A DNA stretch of 48,186 nucleotides from Planctomycetota bacterium (GTDB lineage: Bacteria > Planctomycetota > GCA-002687715). The notes beneath the pieces are model-generated. The model did no database searches and was not told the origin of the DNA. It saw only the letters and a list, made by a program, of their open reading frames with translations. Shown here piece after piece: positions 33,741 through 42,682 of the stretch. Every line of letters begins with the position of its first letter. Position 1 is the first letter of the stretch. Where the stretch lies: assembly GCA_002687715.1 (NCBI GenBank), contig NZBC01000123.1, positions 1 through 48,186 of the forward strand. Direction: 5' to 3'. A program made the translations under genes and the position numbers.

Positions 33741-36005
33741 CTACTGCTTCTTGCGCGACTTCGGGCCAACTTTGCCCTTCGCCGGCTTCTTGGCGGCCTT
33801 GTTCTCCGGGATCACTTCCTCGGTCTCCACGGCCTCCTCCTCGATCTCCTCCTCCGGTGGCACTTCCTCGATCTCCTCGTCGGCGGTTTCGCGGCGGCGG
33901 GCGTCGAGCAGCGCACGGAAGGCCTCCTCGGCGGAGCGATCCGGGGTCACTCGACGCTGTCGTTCGATGAACCGGCGAAGCGCCTCAAACTGCTTCGAGT
34001 CGGCGTCTGGAAGCTCGCGGAGCCAGCGTCGGGTCCGGTCGACCTCGGTCGACGAATTCTCGCGCCAACCGTCCGTCTTCTGAAGGCGCTCGTAGAACCG
34101 GATGGCCTTCTCGTACGCCTTGCGGGCGTCGTCGTAGCGCTTCATCCGGTGATACATGCGCCCCAGTCCGAGCCACGGCTCAGCGCCGTGTCCGGAGCTC
34201 TCGTCGACGGGCTGCTTGGCCGCACGCTGGTAGAACTCCAACGCCTTCATGAACTCTCCGCGGGACTCGCTCAGGCGTCCGCGCAACAGCCAGTCGCGAA
34301 CCGCGCCGGCGCGCCCCTCATCGAGCAACTTCCGCGCCTCCCGAAGCGCCTTGTGGAGGTCTTCCGAAACGTCGTTCTTCTTTATCGCTTCCTCGATGAT
34401 GCGCCGCGCTCGGGTGAGGTCGGTCGTCCTCTTCCGCCACTCGCCGAACCGCCCGTCAGCGGTGAGCCGGCGCTTGGGATCCACCGCCACGCGCCGCCGC
34501 CCCAGGTGGAGCTTCATCGTCCGCCCCGAGCGGACGATCGTGAGCCGCATGCCGTGGTTGGTATTCCACCGGCTTCGCAGGGTGTCCACGGTGATGGGGT
34601 TCGTGCCGTCGACATGGGTAATGACGTCGAACTTGCGGATGCCGGCGCGGGCAGCGGGAGATCCATCGACAACCTGAGTCACGACGAGGATCGCGGACTT
34701 GCGATGCCCGACCTGAGCAGCGAGCGCCGCACTGGGGCGTTCGACGCTGATCCCCATGCGATCGGCGAGCGCCGGGTCCAAGGTGGATCCGGCGGCCAGG
34801 CGATACCGCCCGGCAGCGAGGAGTGCGGGGTCGACGCGGATCGCCTCGTCGCTGATCACCGATTCATCGGGGATCTGCTCACCCGGGAACAGGGTCGCTG
34901 CGATCGCGACCTGCCCGGTCCACAGCGCACAGAACACGACCACGGCCCCGACCATGGAGACCACGCGGGTAAGCGGATGACCCGCTTTTCGACTCTCGAC
35001 CAGCATCTCGATCCTCCTTCGTAGTTGGGTCCCGTTGCGGGACCACTGAATGAGCGATGGACAGGGCAGTCCGTGCGCGGGTAGCAACCGCTCCGCACAG
35101 TCGATGAGGGCGCGGGCATAGGACTGGCGGCGTCCTGTGCGCCCGACCACCTCGGCATCGCAGGACAGCTCGCGGAACGTGTCGAGCTGACGCGCCAGCC
35201 ACCACGCAGCCGGGTGAAACCAGAATGCCGAACAGAGGAGCGCCTGAAGCAGTGCCGTGCGAACGTCCCCGCGCTCGAGGTGCACGAGCTCGTGCAACAG
35301 CGCGCAACGCAGCGCACCTCCTCGCGGCAAACGATCCGACTCCGCCGGGACGATGACCACCCCGCGCACGAGCCCCCAGCACGCGGGCGACCGCACGTCG
35401 GGCGACGCGAGCAGGCGGATGCGTCCGCGCAGCGGCGACGTGGCGACGACGCTCTTCCACGCCGAGAGCACATCGGGATCGGTCACCGGCGCAGACCGAC
35501 GAACCAGACGCCGCGTCGTCACGACCCGCGACAGCGCGCGCCAGGCAACGAACGCGGCACCGATCAGCCAGGCGAGCGCGAGCAACCCGGCAGCGCGGGT
35601 GTCACTCCAGTCCCGTCCACGGGGACGAGCGATGGGTTCCTCACCCGAAGCCGCAGCGGCGGTGAGGGCGTCGAAGGCGAGCTTCTCTGCAAGCCGCGAG
35701 GTCGCCGGACTCGTCGCGGAATCGGTGGGGTCGGCATCGTGGCGGGCAATCGAGGGCGGCTCTGCGTCGGCGGCGGACTCCGTCCACCAGAAGCGCTCGA
35801 GTCCGGGCACAGCGACGTGGCCACCGCGGCCCTGGACGGTCATCTGCACGAGCGGTAACGCAAGCGCCGCCATGAGAACGCACACGAGCAGCCGGTAGCA
35901 AGCGCGGGGCCGCCGACTCCAGACGGCGCGAAGGACCCACGCCACGGCCACGGCCACGGCCAGGCCGAAAGAGCAGAGGATGACATGACCGGGCCACTGG
36001 CTCAT
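33741..36005 (-). CDS. BlaR1/MecR1-type M56 membrane peptidase with PDZ and TPR domains
   Basis: 754 residues. Membrane helices near 8-28, 36-56, 138-158 and 343-365. The M56 zinc motif HELVH is at 238-242, followed by ERGDV and the FRELSCDAEV segment. Beyond the last helix there is no penicillin-binding sensor domain. Instead there is a PDZ domain (about 410-505, VVDGSPAARAGIRKFDVITHVDG), TPR repeats (about 570-680, SRGEFMKALEFYQRAAKQP, MKRYDDARKAYEKAIRFYERL) and a charged tail of Glu runs followed by Lys-rich sequence. It probably senses an envelope protein and cleaves the BlaI-like repressor, whose gene overlaps its start by 4 bp. Confidence 0.93.
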   Translation of the reverse strand: MSQWPGHVILCSFGLAVAVAVAWVLRAVWSRRPRACYRLLVCVLMAALALPLVQMTVQGRGGHVAVPGLERFWWTESAADAEPPSIARHDADPTDSATSPATSRLAEKLAFDALTAAAASGEEPIARPRGRDWSDTRAAGLLALAWLIGAAFVAWRALSRVVTTRRLVRRSAPVTDPDVLSAWKSVVATSPLRGRIRLLASPDVRSPACWGLVRGVVIVPAESDRLPRGGALRCALLHELVHLERGDVRTALLQALLCSAFWFHPAAWWLARQLDTFRELSCDAEVVGRTGRRQSYARALIDCAERLLPAHGLPCPSLIQWSRNGTQLRRRIEMLVESRKAGHPLTRVVSMVGAVVVFCALWTGQVAIAATLFPGEQIPDESVISDEAIRVDPALLAAGRYRLAAGSTLDPALADRMGISVERPSAALAAQVGHRKSAILVVTQVVDGSPAARAGIRKFDVITHVDGTNPITVDTLRSRWNTNHGMRLTIVRSGRTMKLHLGRRRVAVDPKRRLTADGRFGEWRKRTTDLTRARRIIEEAIKKNDVSEDLHKALREARKLLDEGRAGAVRDWLLRGRLSESRGEFMKALEFYQRAAKQPVDESSGHGAEPWLGLGRMYHRMKRYDDARKAYEKAIRFYERLQKTDGWRENSSTEVDRTRRWLRELPDADSKQFEALRRFIERQRRVTPDRSAEEAFRALLDARRRETADEEIEEVPPEEEIEEEAVETEEVIPENKAAKKPAKGKVGPKSRKKQ

Positions 36006-36412
36006 CGGACGTCCTCCTCGTCGTCGAGCTGGGTCTGGATCAGATGCTTGAGGCGTTGAAGCTCGTCCCGGGTCACCGAGTCATGGTCGATGAGGCGCGC
36101 CAGCAACGGCTGCGCGCGACCGTCGAAGAGGCGATCGACGAGGTCTCCGACCATCGTGGAGGTCATGTCGTCCCGCGAAAGACGCGTCGTGAACGCATGG
36201 GCGCGGCCCGGACCGGGGCGCGATCGCAGCACGCCCTTCTCCTTCAGGATGCGCATCATGGTCTGAACCGTCGTGTAGGCGAGCGGCCGTTCGCTCCCGG
36301 CGTTGAGTCGCTCAGCGACGTCGCGCACGGTCATCGGTTCAGGTCCGGCACCCCAGACCACGTTCATGACGGCGAGCTCGAGGTTGGTGAGGACGCGTGT
36401 CTTTCGGGTCAT
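36002..36412 (-). CDS. BlaI/MecI/CopY-family transcriptional repressor
   Basis: 136 residues, the usual family length. N-terminal winged helix (TNLELAVMNVVWGAGPEPMTVRDVAERLN, LAYTTVQTMMRILKEKGVL) and a C-terminal dimerisation helix pair (LVDRLFDGRAQPLLARLIDHDS, RDELQRLKHLIQTQL). GGAGGA lies 8 nt before the ATG. Its TGA overlaps the ATG of the BlaR1-like gene (ATGA). A perfect palindrome lies 17 bp upstream of the start, so it probably represses its own operon until the peptidase cuts it. Confidence 0.95.
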   Translation of the reverse strand: MTRKTRVLTNLELAVMNVVWGAGPEPMTVRDVAERLNAGSERPLAYTTVQTMMRILKEKGVLRSRPGPGRAHAFTTRLSRDDMTSTMVGDLVDRLFDGRAQPLLARLIDHDSVTRDELQRLKHLIQTQLDDEEDVR

Positions 36413-36428
36413 GCAACTTCCTCCGCAG

Positions 36429-36448
36429 ACTACTAACGTCTTAGTAGT
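36429..36448. promoter_or_regulatory. Probable BlaI-type operator palindrome
   Basis: ACTACTAA (36429-36436) and TTAGTAGT (36441-36448) are perfect inverted repeats with a CGTC spacer, 17 bp upstream of the repressor ATG. A further half-site TTTAGTAG lies at 36486-36493. On the minus strand, TTGACG (36467-36462) is a good -35, with TAAGAC 18 nt downstream as a weak -10 that overlaps the palindrome. This is the geometry of an autorepressed promoter. Known BlaI/MecI operators have similar TACTA/TAGTA-type dyads. Confidence 0.75.
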
Positions 36449-36574
36449 TCTTTCGGTTCCCCGTCAACACGGATTCGCCTAAATTTTTAGTAGCGATACG
36501 GTGCCGCCCCCGCGCGGTACGATGACACTCGTGGGGGGGAGGACCTCCCGAAGCTACCCTGGCCACGTCAATCC

Positions 36575-39130
36575 ATGTCAAGTCAACGGGTTACGAGTGA
36601 GACCCCTCCGGACCCAGACTGGGCCTATCTCGACTTCATGGAGGTGTATCTCGCCGACCTCGAGGCGGGAGAGCCCAGGCCCCTCGCCGACTATCTCGCC
36701 CGGTTTCCCGGCCACGATGCGTCCGTCGTCCGAGGGTGGCTGCAGCTCCAGAGCGACTCAGCCAGCGCGGCCACGGCCCCGGCCGGCATCCCTGCCCCGG
36801 CCCTGGATCGCATCGGTCCCTATCTCCTGCTCGAGGAGCTCGGACGCGGGGGTCAGGCCGTCGTGTGGCTCGCGGAGGACACGCGTCTCACCCGACGGGT
36901 CGCGCTGAAGGTCATCCCGGCCTCGGCCCTGACGGGATGCGCGCAGGCCACGCTCCGTCTGCAACGGGAAGCCGCGATTCTCTCACGCCTCGATCACCCG
37001 GGCATCGGGGTCGTCCACGAGACCGGGACCGAGTCCGGACACGTGTGGATCGCGATGCGGTACGTGGATGGTGAGAGCGTCGCCGATCGCATCAGCCGCC
37101 GGCGCCTCGCCGAGCACGGCGATGAACTCCACGTCGATCTCGACTCCGACGCTACCCGGCCCGAACCCGCCACTGGCATTCCGGAGCGGGGGGACGTGAT
37201 GGCCGACGTCGCTCTCATCGAGGATGCGGCCCGCGCGCTTCACGCCGCGCATGAGATCGGCATCGTGCATCGCGACGTCAAGCCGGGCAACGTCATGGTG
37301 ACCGCCGACGAGCGCCCGGTCCTGCTGGACTTCGGGCTCGCCCGTGACGACGACGATGACGAGAGCCCGGTGCTGACGCAGACCGGCGACGTCTTCGGCA
37401 CGCCCGGCTACATGTCCCCCGAACAGGTGCGTGGCGAACGGCTCGACCGCCGCGCTGACGTCTGGTCACTCGCCGTGACGCTCTACGAGTGTCTGACGCT
37501 GCACCGCCCGTTCACCGCGCCGACCCGCAAGCTGCTCTTCGACGCCATCGAGTACGCGCCGCCCGACCCGGTCCGCAGCCACAACCCTGCGATCTCGCCC
37601 GATCTCGAGATCGTGATCCTCACCGCGCTGCAAAAGGAACCGGACCGTCGGTACCTCACCGCGCTCGACTTCGCGGACGACCTCCGCGCGGTTCGCGAGA
37701 TGCGCCCCATCCGCGCGCGACCACCGTCCGTCCTCTCCACATTCACCCGGTGGGTCCGCCGGGAACCGGTCCGGGCCGCTCTCGTGCTCTCGGTGGTCAT
37801 CGCGCTGGCCGGGGTCGCGGCACTGTCCGGCTACCTCATTGCGCGAATGGACGACCTCGAGGAAGCCGAGACCGCCCAGCGTCTGCGTCGCATCGATGCG
37901 GCACTCGGCGATGGGTACTTCGCGCTCGACTTGGGAGATCTCGACGGGGCCGTCGTTGCGCTGCGCTCCGTCTTCTCGGACGCGCCCGATCACCCGCTGG
38001 CCTGGCAGGGCCTCGCGCTGGTCACGCTGAATCGGGACGGCCCCGACGCGGCTGATGCCTTCATGACCGAGCACCCTCCGGCGAACCACCCCGCGATCCG
38101 GGGTCTCGCCGCCGCGAATCGGGCCGGAACCACCCTGCCGCTTCCGTCCCCCGACACTCCGCTCCCGCGGACGGGAGGAGACGCGTTCTTGCAAGGGCTC
38201 GTAGTGCTGCAGACCGCCAGCCAGGTCGAATCCCGCACGACGACGCCGGACACCCCCCGCCTCACCTACGCTCGCGACCGCATCCGAGTCGCCATCGCGA
38301 TCTCGCGTCGGGCGCCGCGCGCGTTTCACTATCTCCGCACTCAGATCTCCGGGAAGATCAAGGACACGGACGACGCCGAACGAGCCATGCTCGCGCTGCA
38401 GCACCTCTTCGGCGATCGCCCGCGCGACTGGTGGGTGATCGGTCGCACGCGCGGGTTCCTGGGCCAGGACGCCGGCGCCTTGGAGGCGTTCGATCGGGCA
38501 CTCGACCTTGACCCCACGTTCACCCGCGCATGGTTCCAACGCGGCGAGGTCCATTACCATGCCCAGCGCTGGGCGGAGGCGTTGCGTGACTATGAACGCG
38601 CGGCTCACGCCGACCCCGACAGCCAGCTCGGCTGGTGGGGAATCGCGGCGGTGCACCGACGCCTTGCCGCCGCAGCCACGGACAAGACCGCCCGCCGCGA
38701 CCACCTCGTCGAGACCCGGGTCGCCTGCAAGAAGGCCGCGGATGCAGCCCCCCGCTCACCTCGCACCCTCGCGGACCTCGCGCGCGCACACATCGACCTC
38801 GATGAGGTGGACGACGCCGAGCGGGTCCTTCGTCTCGCCATCAACGTCGATCCCAGGAGCCCGCAGACCTACTTGACCCTGGCCTTGTTGAAGCAAGAGC
38901 ACGGCTCACCCGCGGAAGCCGTTCCGCCCCTCGAGCAGTGCTACGCGCTCAATCCAATCGAGGGAGTCCGCCAGCAGATCGTCGCGATCCTGACGGGTGT
39001 GGCCCGCACGCATCGCGCGGACGGCCATATCGACGAGCTCATCGCCACACTCGAGAAGGCGCTGAAGTACGCAAAGGGTGCAGAGCGCGCAGGGCTGGAG
39101 CGGGCGCTGAGCCGCGCCCGGCAGCACTAG
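36575..39130 (+). CDS. Ser/Thr protein kinase with TPR region
   Basis: 851 residues. An N-terminal about 75-residue segment (WAYLDFMEVYLADLEAGEPRPLADYLARFPGH) is typical of planctomycete kinases. Kinase domain about 82-375: GRGGQA (90-95), Lys 112, HRDVKPGN (Asp 234), DFG (252-254), GTPGYMSPEQV. The acidic insert before the catalytic loop (about 178-208) contains the same VDLDSD as the kinase at 29652. A membrane helix is at about 405-430 (LVLSVVIALAGVAALSGYLI). TPR units follow (DLDGAVVALRSVFSDAPDHPLAWQGLALV, GALEAFDRALDLDPTFTRAW, VDDAERVLRLAINVDPRSP). Catalytic residues are complete. It is divergent from the BlaI gene; a hairpin repeat sits after its stop. Confidence 0.95.
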   Translation: MSSQRVTSETPPDPDWAYLDFMEVYLADLEAGEPRPLADYLARFPGHDASVVRGWLQLQSDSASAATAPAGIPAPALDRIGPYLLLEELGRGGQAVVWLAEDTRLTRRVALKVIPASALTGCAQATLRLQREAAILSRLDHPGIGVVHETGTESGHVWIAMRYVDGESVADRISRRRLAEHGDELHVDLDSDATRPEPATGIPERGDVMADVALIEDAARALHAAHEIGIVHRDVKPGNVMVTADERPVLLDFGLARDDDDDESPVLTQTGDVFGTPGYMSPEQVRGERLDRRADVWSLAVTLYECLTLHRPFTAPTRKLLFDAIEYAPPDPVRSHNPAISPDLEIVILTALQKEPDRRYLTALDFADDLRAVREMRPIRARPPSVLSTFTRWVRREPVRAALVLSVVIALAGVAALSGYLIARMDDLEEAETAQRLRRIDAALGDGYFALDLGDLDGAVVALRSVFSDAPDHPLAWQGLALVTLNRDGPDAADAFMTEHPPANHPAIRGLAAANRAGTTLPLPSPDTPLPRTGGDAFLQGLVVLQTASQVESRTTTPDTPRLTYARDRIRVAIAISRRAPRAFHYLRTQISGKIKDTDDAERAMLALQHLFGDRPRDWWVIGRTRGFLGQDAGALEAFDRALDLDPTFTRAWFQRGEVHYHAQRWAEALRDYERAAHADPDSQLGWWGIAAVHRRLAAAATDKTARRDHLVETRVACKKAADAAPRSPRTLADLARAHIDLDEVDDAERVLRLAINVDPRSPQTYLTLALLKQEHGSPAEAVPPLEQCYALNPIEGVRQQIVAILTGVARTHRADGHIDELIATLEKALKYAKGAERAGLERALSRARQH

Positions 39131-39137
39131 CGATCGA

Positions 39138-39164
39138 GGAGCCGGATCTCCAGGTCCGCGCTCC
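39138..39164. repeat. Interspersed hairpin repeat, degenerate half copy C
   Basis: GGAGC...CGGA (39138-39146) pairs with TCCG...GCTCC (39155-39164) around CTCCAGG. It is a diverged version of the hairpin unit of copies A and B and shares TCTCCAGGTCCGCGCTCCC-type sequence. The 16-nt core and the second unit are missing. It lies between the convergent kinase and lamin-tail genes, where it may act as a terminator. Confidence 0.6.
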
Positions 39165-39172
39165 CTTCCGGC

Positions 39173-40099
39173 TCAGAACGTGATCTCGGCCGCCGACGAC
39201 GGCACCACCGCAATGGCGACCGGATCGATGACCAGCGTCACGACTTCGATGAAGGTGCCCGTGGGGACGGTTCCGGGCGGCGTCGAGAGGGTGTAGCGTC
39301 CGAGAGAATCGAGGCGGCCGTGGAACGGGCTGCCCGGGAGGAGGGGTTGGGAGAACGCTACGAGACCGTCGAGACCGACGCCGAAGAGCGGGCCGCTGCC
39401 GTTCGGCATGTAGTCCTGGGTCGAGATGACGTTGAAGAACTCCGCGAACGGACGGAGCGGGAAGGTGGTGATGGTCAGCGACACGTCGCCGTTGCCGTTT
39501 GTCGCGAGCGAGAGCGACACGGGCTGGCCGGAGGTCTGGCCGGCGTTGGGAGCACAGGGGCTGGCCGGCGACGCGGTCGTCCAGTCGGACGCGGCATCGT
39601 TGTCCAGGTCGGTCACGCGGGAACATGAGTCGCCGGTCGCGATGAACGCGCCCGTCCACGTGGTACCGGGGCTGATGCCGGGCGTACCCGTGGCGCCCCC
39701 GGGACCCTGGCGGTAGACGTAGTCGATCGCGCCCAGGAACGCGTCGCGCAGCAGGATCGCGACACTGCGCGTCGATGACCAGTTGAAGTTGTAGCCGACG
39801 GACAGCCCGCAGGACGCCGTGGGAGTCGGCGCGTCGGCCGAACCGTTCTCCTGCAGCATCAGGGTGCCGCCCGCCGGGATGATCGTCCCGACGGGGATCA
39901 CGAAGACGCCCTCCGAAACGGGGGTGCCGGTCTGCGAAGCGAACGTCTCGACGCTGTACCCGCTGACGTCGAATGCCACCGTTCCCGCATTGCGCAGCTC
40001 GATCCAGTCCGGAGTCCCGGTGTTGAATTCGTTGATCACGACCTGGCCCGAGAGGGCGGTCGCAAGCGCGGCACAGAGGAGAGGGATTCGAAGCGTCAT
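39173..40099 (-). CDS. Secreted lamin-tail-domain protein 1
   Basis: 308 residues. Signal peptide (MTLRIPLLCAALATALSGQ) and directly after it a lamin-tail domain (LTD): VVINEFNTGTPDWIELRNAGTVAFDVSGYSV, then GGTLMLQENG. The C-terminal half is all-beta with shared motifs (SGPLFGVGLDGL, GSPFHGRLD, TFIEVVTLVID). No catalytic residues are apparent. GGAG lies 7 nt before the ATG. It lies 135 bp from its paralogue at 40235 on the same strand. Such bacterial LTD proteins are surface or secreted and are thought to bind other molecules. Confidence 0.88.
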   Translation of the reverse strand: MTLRIPLLCAALATALSGQVVINEFNTGTPDWIELRNAGTVAFDVSGYSVETFASQTGTPVSEGVFVIPVGTIIPAGGTLMLQENGSADAPTPTASCGLSVGYNFNWSSTRSVAILLRDAFLGAIDYVYRQGPGGATGTPGISPGTTWTGAFIATGDSCSRVTDLDNDAASDWTTASPASPCAPNAGQTSGQPVSLSLATNGNGDVSLTITTFPLRPFAEFFNVISTQDYMPNGSGPLFGVGLDGLVAFSQPLLPGSPFHGRLDSLGRYTLSTPPGTVPTGTFIEVVTLVIDPVAIAVVPSSAAEITF

Positions 40100-40234
40100 G
40101 GATTGTCTCCAGGGAAGAGTATCCCGGGAGACGTCGTCACGGCGGACGTATCAAAGCTCGCGGAGCACACGGGTTAGCCTGACGGATAACCCGCGCGCAT
40201 CGACGCGTTTGCCCTCAGGGCCTGGTTTCGAGGC

Positions 40235-41158
40235 CTAGAAGTTCTGCTCGGCGACGTTCGACGCGAGGATACTCCCGCCATCGATGACGAGGAGGACGCC
40301 TTCGATGTGGGCCCCCGGCGGAATGGTGCCTGCCGGATACGACACGTTGATCTGACCGCTTCCGTCCAGGTTGCTGTGGAACGGCGAGTTCGGGATGGCC
40401 GGCAGGAACAGCCACGAGATGGCATCGGTGCCGATGCCGAAGAACGGGCCGGAGCCGTTCGGCGTGAAGTCCTGGCTCGAGTAGAGACCGTACGTCTCGC
40501 GACCCGGAAGCGGGGGCGTCGTGTCAATTGCCACCGACACCTGGCCGCCACCCGACGTCGTGATGGTGAAGCCGACGGGGCTCGCCATCTGCTGACCCGG
40601 GTTCAGAGCGCAGGGTGTGAACGGGCTCGACGTCGTCCAGTCGGCTCCGGAGTTGGTGTCCACGTCGCCGTTACGCGCGCAGATGTTGCCGCTGGCGCCG
40701 AAGCTGCCGGTCCACGTCGTACCTGCCGGGAGGTTCGGAGCCACACCGGCGACGCCCGTGTTGTTGCGGAACACGTAGTCGACACCGGTGGCACCGTTCA
40801 TGAGACGGATGACGACCGCGCGCGTGTCCGTCCACAACCAGTTGAACCCGGCTCGGGTCGAGCAACCGGGGACCGTGCCGTTGGCACCGGCCGTGCCGTT
40901 CTCCTGGAACAGCCACGTGCCGCCCGCGGGGATCGTGATGCCGCCCGGGATCGTGAACGAGGGCTCGACGATCAGCGCCGTTCCCGTCGCGTACCAGGTC
41001 TGGATCACCATCCCGCCGATGGCGGCCGGGGAAGAGCCGAGGTTGCGTAGCTCGATCGCGTCGGCGCCGCCGCAGTCGAATTCATTGATGACCACTTGCG
41101 CCGGTGCCATCGTCGCGACGGCGAGCAGGACGAGGACGGACAGATTCCGTACCTTCAT
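40235..41158 (-). CDS. Secreted lamin-tail-domain protein 2
   Basis: 307 residues from ATG 41158, which starts the signal peptide (MKVRNLSVLVLLAVATMAPAQ); the upstream in-frame start adds junk. It is built like its neighbour: LTD (VVINEFDCGGADAIELRNLGSSPAAIGGMVI), GGTWLFQENG, DYVFRNN, AGTTWTGSF, PNSPFHSNLDGSGQINV, HIEGVLLVIDGGS. The pair is a tandem duplication. Function unknown. Confidence 0.88.
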   Translation of the reverse strand: MKVRNLSVLVLLAVATMAPAQVVINEFDCGGADAIELRNLGSSPAAIGGMVIQTWYATGTALIVEPSFTIPGGITIPAGGTWLFQENGTAGANGTVPGCSTRAGFNWLWTDTRAVVIRLMNGATGVDYVFRNNTGVAGVAPNLPAGTTWTGSFGASGNICARNGDVDTNSGADWTTSSPFTPCALNPGQQMASPVGFTITTSGGGQVSVAIDTTPPLPGRETYGLYSSQDFTPNGSGPFFGIGTDAISWLFLPAIPNSPFHSNLDGSGQINVSYPAGTIPPGAHIEGVLLVIDGGSILASNVAEQNF

Positions 41159-41316
41159 GGATCTGATACCTCTGTGAGTGCTTGGCAAAGCGGAGCCGGG
41201 GGAGGCTCCCAATCGGTGCGAACGGTTGGGCGTGAACGTCCACTCTATCGAAACTCGTCAGTCCCGGTCCAGGGATGCTCCGATCAACGAGCAGAAGCGA
41301 CGGAGATTACCCGGAG

Positions 41317-42681
41317 TCAATGGGTTGCGGCCCTCGCCCGCATCAGCATCAGCAACCACAGGACGGCGCCAACGGCCGCCCAGGCCGCCAGGAGCTCCAC
41401 CGTCGTGATCTTGTCTGCGCCCCAACGCTCCCGGAACCCCCCGGTGCCCATATCCTCCAGGTCCCGCCAGATCTGAAGAACCACCAGCGCGATCATGGCC
41501 GCGACCGACATCGCAACGACGGGCACCATCACCCGGCGGCTCACCCCGTCCGGCACCTCGGCCCACAATCTCGGCGCACGTCGCGGCATCCACAACGCCG
41601 CGATTCCGTGCAGCCCGTAGAGGATGAACAACGCGAAGACGGCAATGTTGAGCGCGAGCCCGACCTGTCCGGCGAGCAGGAGCCCCGCGGCGGCCGCAAG
41701 GGTCAGCGTGAGTCCAATGACGGGCGTCCCGGTACGTTCGTTCACCGACCCCAGCACCCGCGGCACGTGTCCGTCGTCGGCCAACGACACCAGCAGACGG
41801 GAGGGCACCATCATGGTCGCGTTGACGGACGTCGCGACGGCGAGCACACCGCCCAGTGCGACGAAGGCAGCGAACCCGTCCGGCAGGTAGACCGCAGCGG
41901 CTTCGGCGATCGGTGCGTCGGCCAGATCCGTGGCCGGCAGCACGCCGAACGCGACGATGGACATCAAGAGGAAGATCGCCGTCGTGGCCGCCACACCGCG
42001 AAGGAAGACTCGGGGCAGGTGGGCCCGGCTCTCCCGCACCTCGCCCGCGGTCTGCGCGAGCGCTTCGAACCCCGCGAACGCGAAGAACAGCGGGACGAGG
42101 CTCTCGAAGAACCGACCCTCGCCGCCGAAGAACGGCTGGTAGTTCTCGACGTCAATGTGGAACAGCCCGGGGATCACGAAAACGCACAGGCTCAGTCCCA
42201 GCACGGCGCACAACACCACCTGAATCCGCCCGAACCAGCGCACACCGCAAACGTGGATGAGCCAGAACAGCGCGAGACTGCCCGTCGCCACGGCGTTGCG
42301 TAGAAGCCACGAAGCATCGCCCACCGGTAGTAACTTGAACGCGTACTTCGCGAACGCATTGGCGAGGTATGCCAGCGCACCGACGTACGACACGATGCGA
42401 AGCCAGGCGCCCACGAACCCCAACGCCGGGCTGAGCACGGCCCCGATGTGGGCTATCTCTCCGCCGGGTCGCCGGCCCAGCGAGGTCGCGCCAAACAACG
42501 CGTAGGGCAGCGACGTCGCGAGGATGATCGGCGCGAATGCGAGGTATCCGAGGATCGCGGACGGGCCCGTGAGCTTCGCGACCTTGCCGGTGACCTCGAA
42601 GATCCCCGCCCCGACGAGGATGCCGATCAGAGCTGCATACGACTCGACGACGCCAAGCTCGCGGCGGAGCCGCCCTGGCAA
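41317..42681 (-). CDS. APC-family amino acid permease
   Basis: About 454 residues and about 12 membrane helices. The family start VVESYAALIGILVGAGIFEVTG is clear, followed by LGGVLAVATSVNATMMVPSRLLVSLADDGHVP and RTGTPVIGLTLTLA. Probably a proton-coupled amino acid transporter; substrate unknown. The start is uncertain. TTG 42681 sits just after the stop of the gene upstream and gives the usual short N-terminus. GTG 42732 would overlap that gene by 50 bp. Close packing suggests an operon with the toroid protein. Confidence 0.88.
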   Translation of the reverse strand: MPGRLRRELGVVESYAALIGILVGAGIFEVTGKVAKLTGPSAILGYLAFAPIILATSLPYALFGATSLGRRPGGEIAHIGAVLSPALGFVGAWLRIVSYVGALAYLANAFAKYAFKLLPVGDASWLLRNAVATGSLALFWLIHVCGVRWFGRIQVVLCAVLGLSLCVFVIPGLFHIDVENYQPFFGGEGRFFESLVPLFFAFAGFEALAQTAGEVRESRAHLPRVFLRGVAATTAIFLLMSIVAFGVLPATDLADAPIAEAAAVYLPDGFAAFVALGGVLAVATSVNATMMVPSRLLVSLADDGHVPRVLGSVNERTGTPVIGLTLTLAAAAGLLLAGQVGLALNIAVFALFILYGLHGIAALWMPRRAPRLWAEVPDGVSRRVMVPVVAMSVAAMIALVVLQIWRDLEDMGTGGFRERWGADKITTVELLAAWAAVGAVLWLLMLMRARAATH

Positions 42682-42682
42682 C

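Noticed and set aside
41275..42303. Plus-strand frame opposite the permease
   Set aside because: Highly charged antisense of transmembrane codons; the permease frame has all family motifs.
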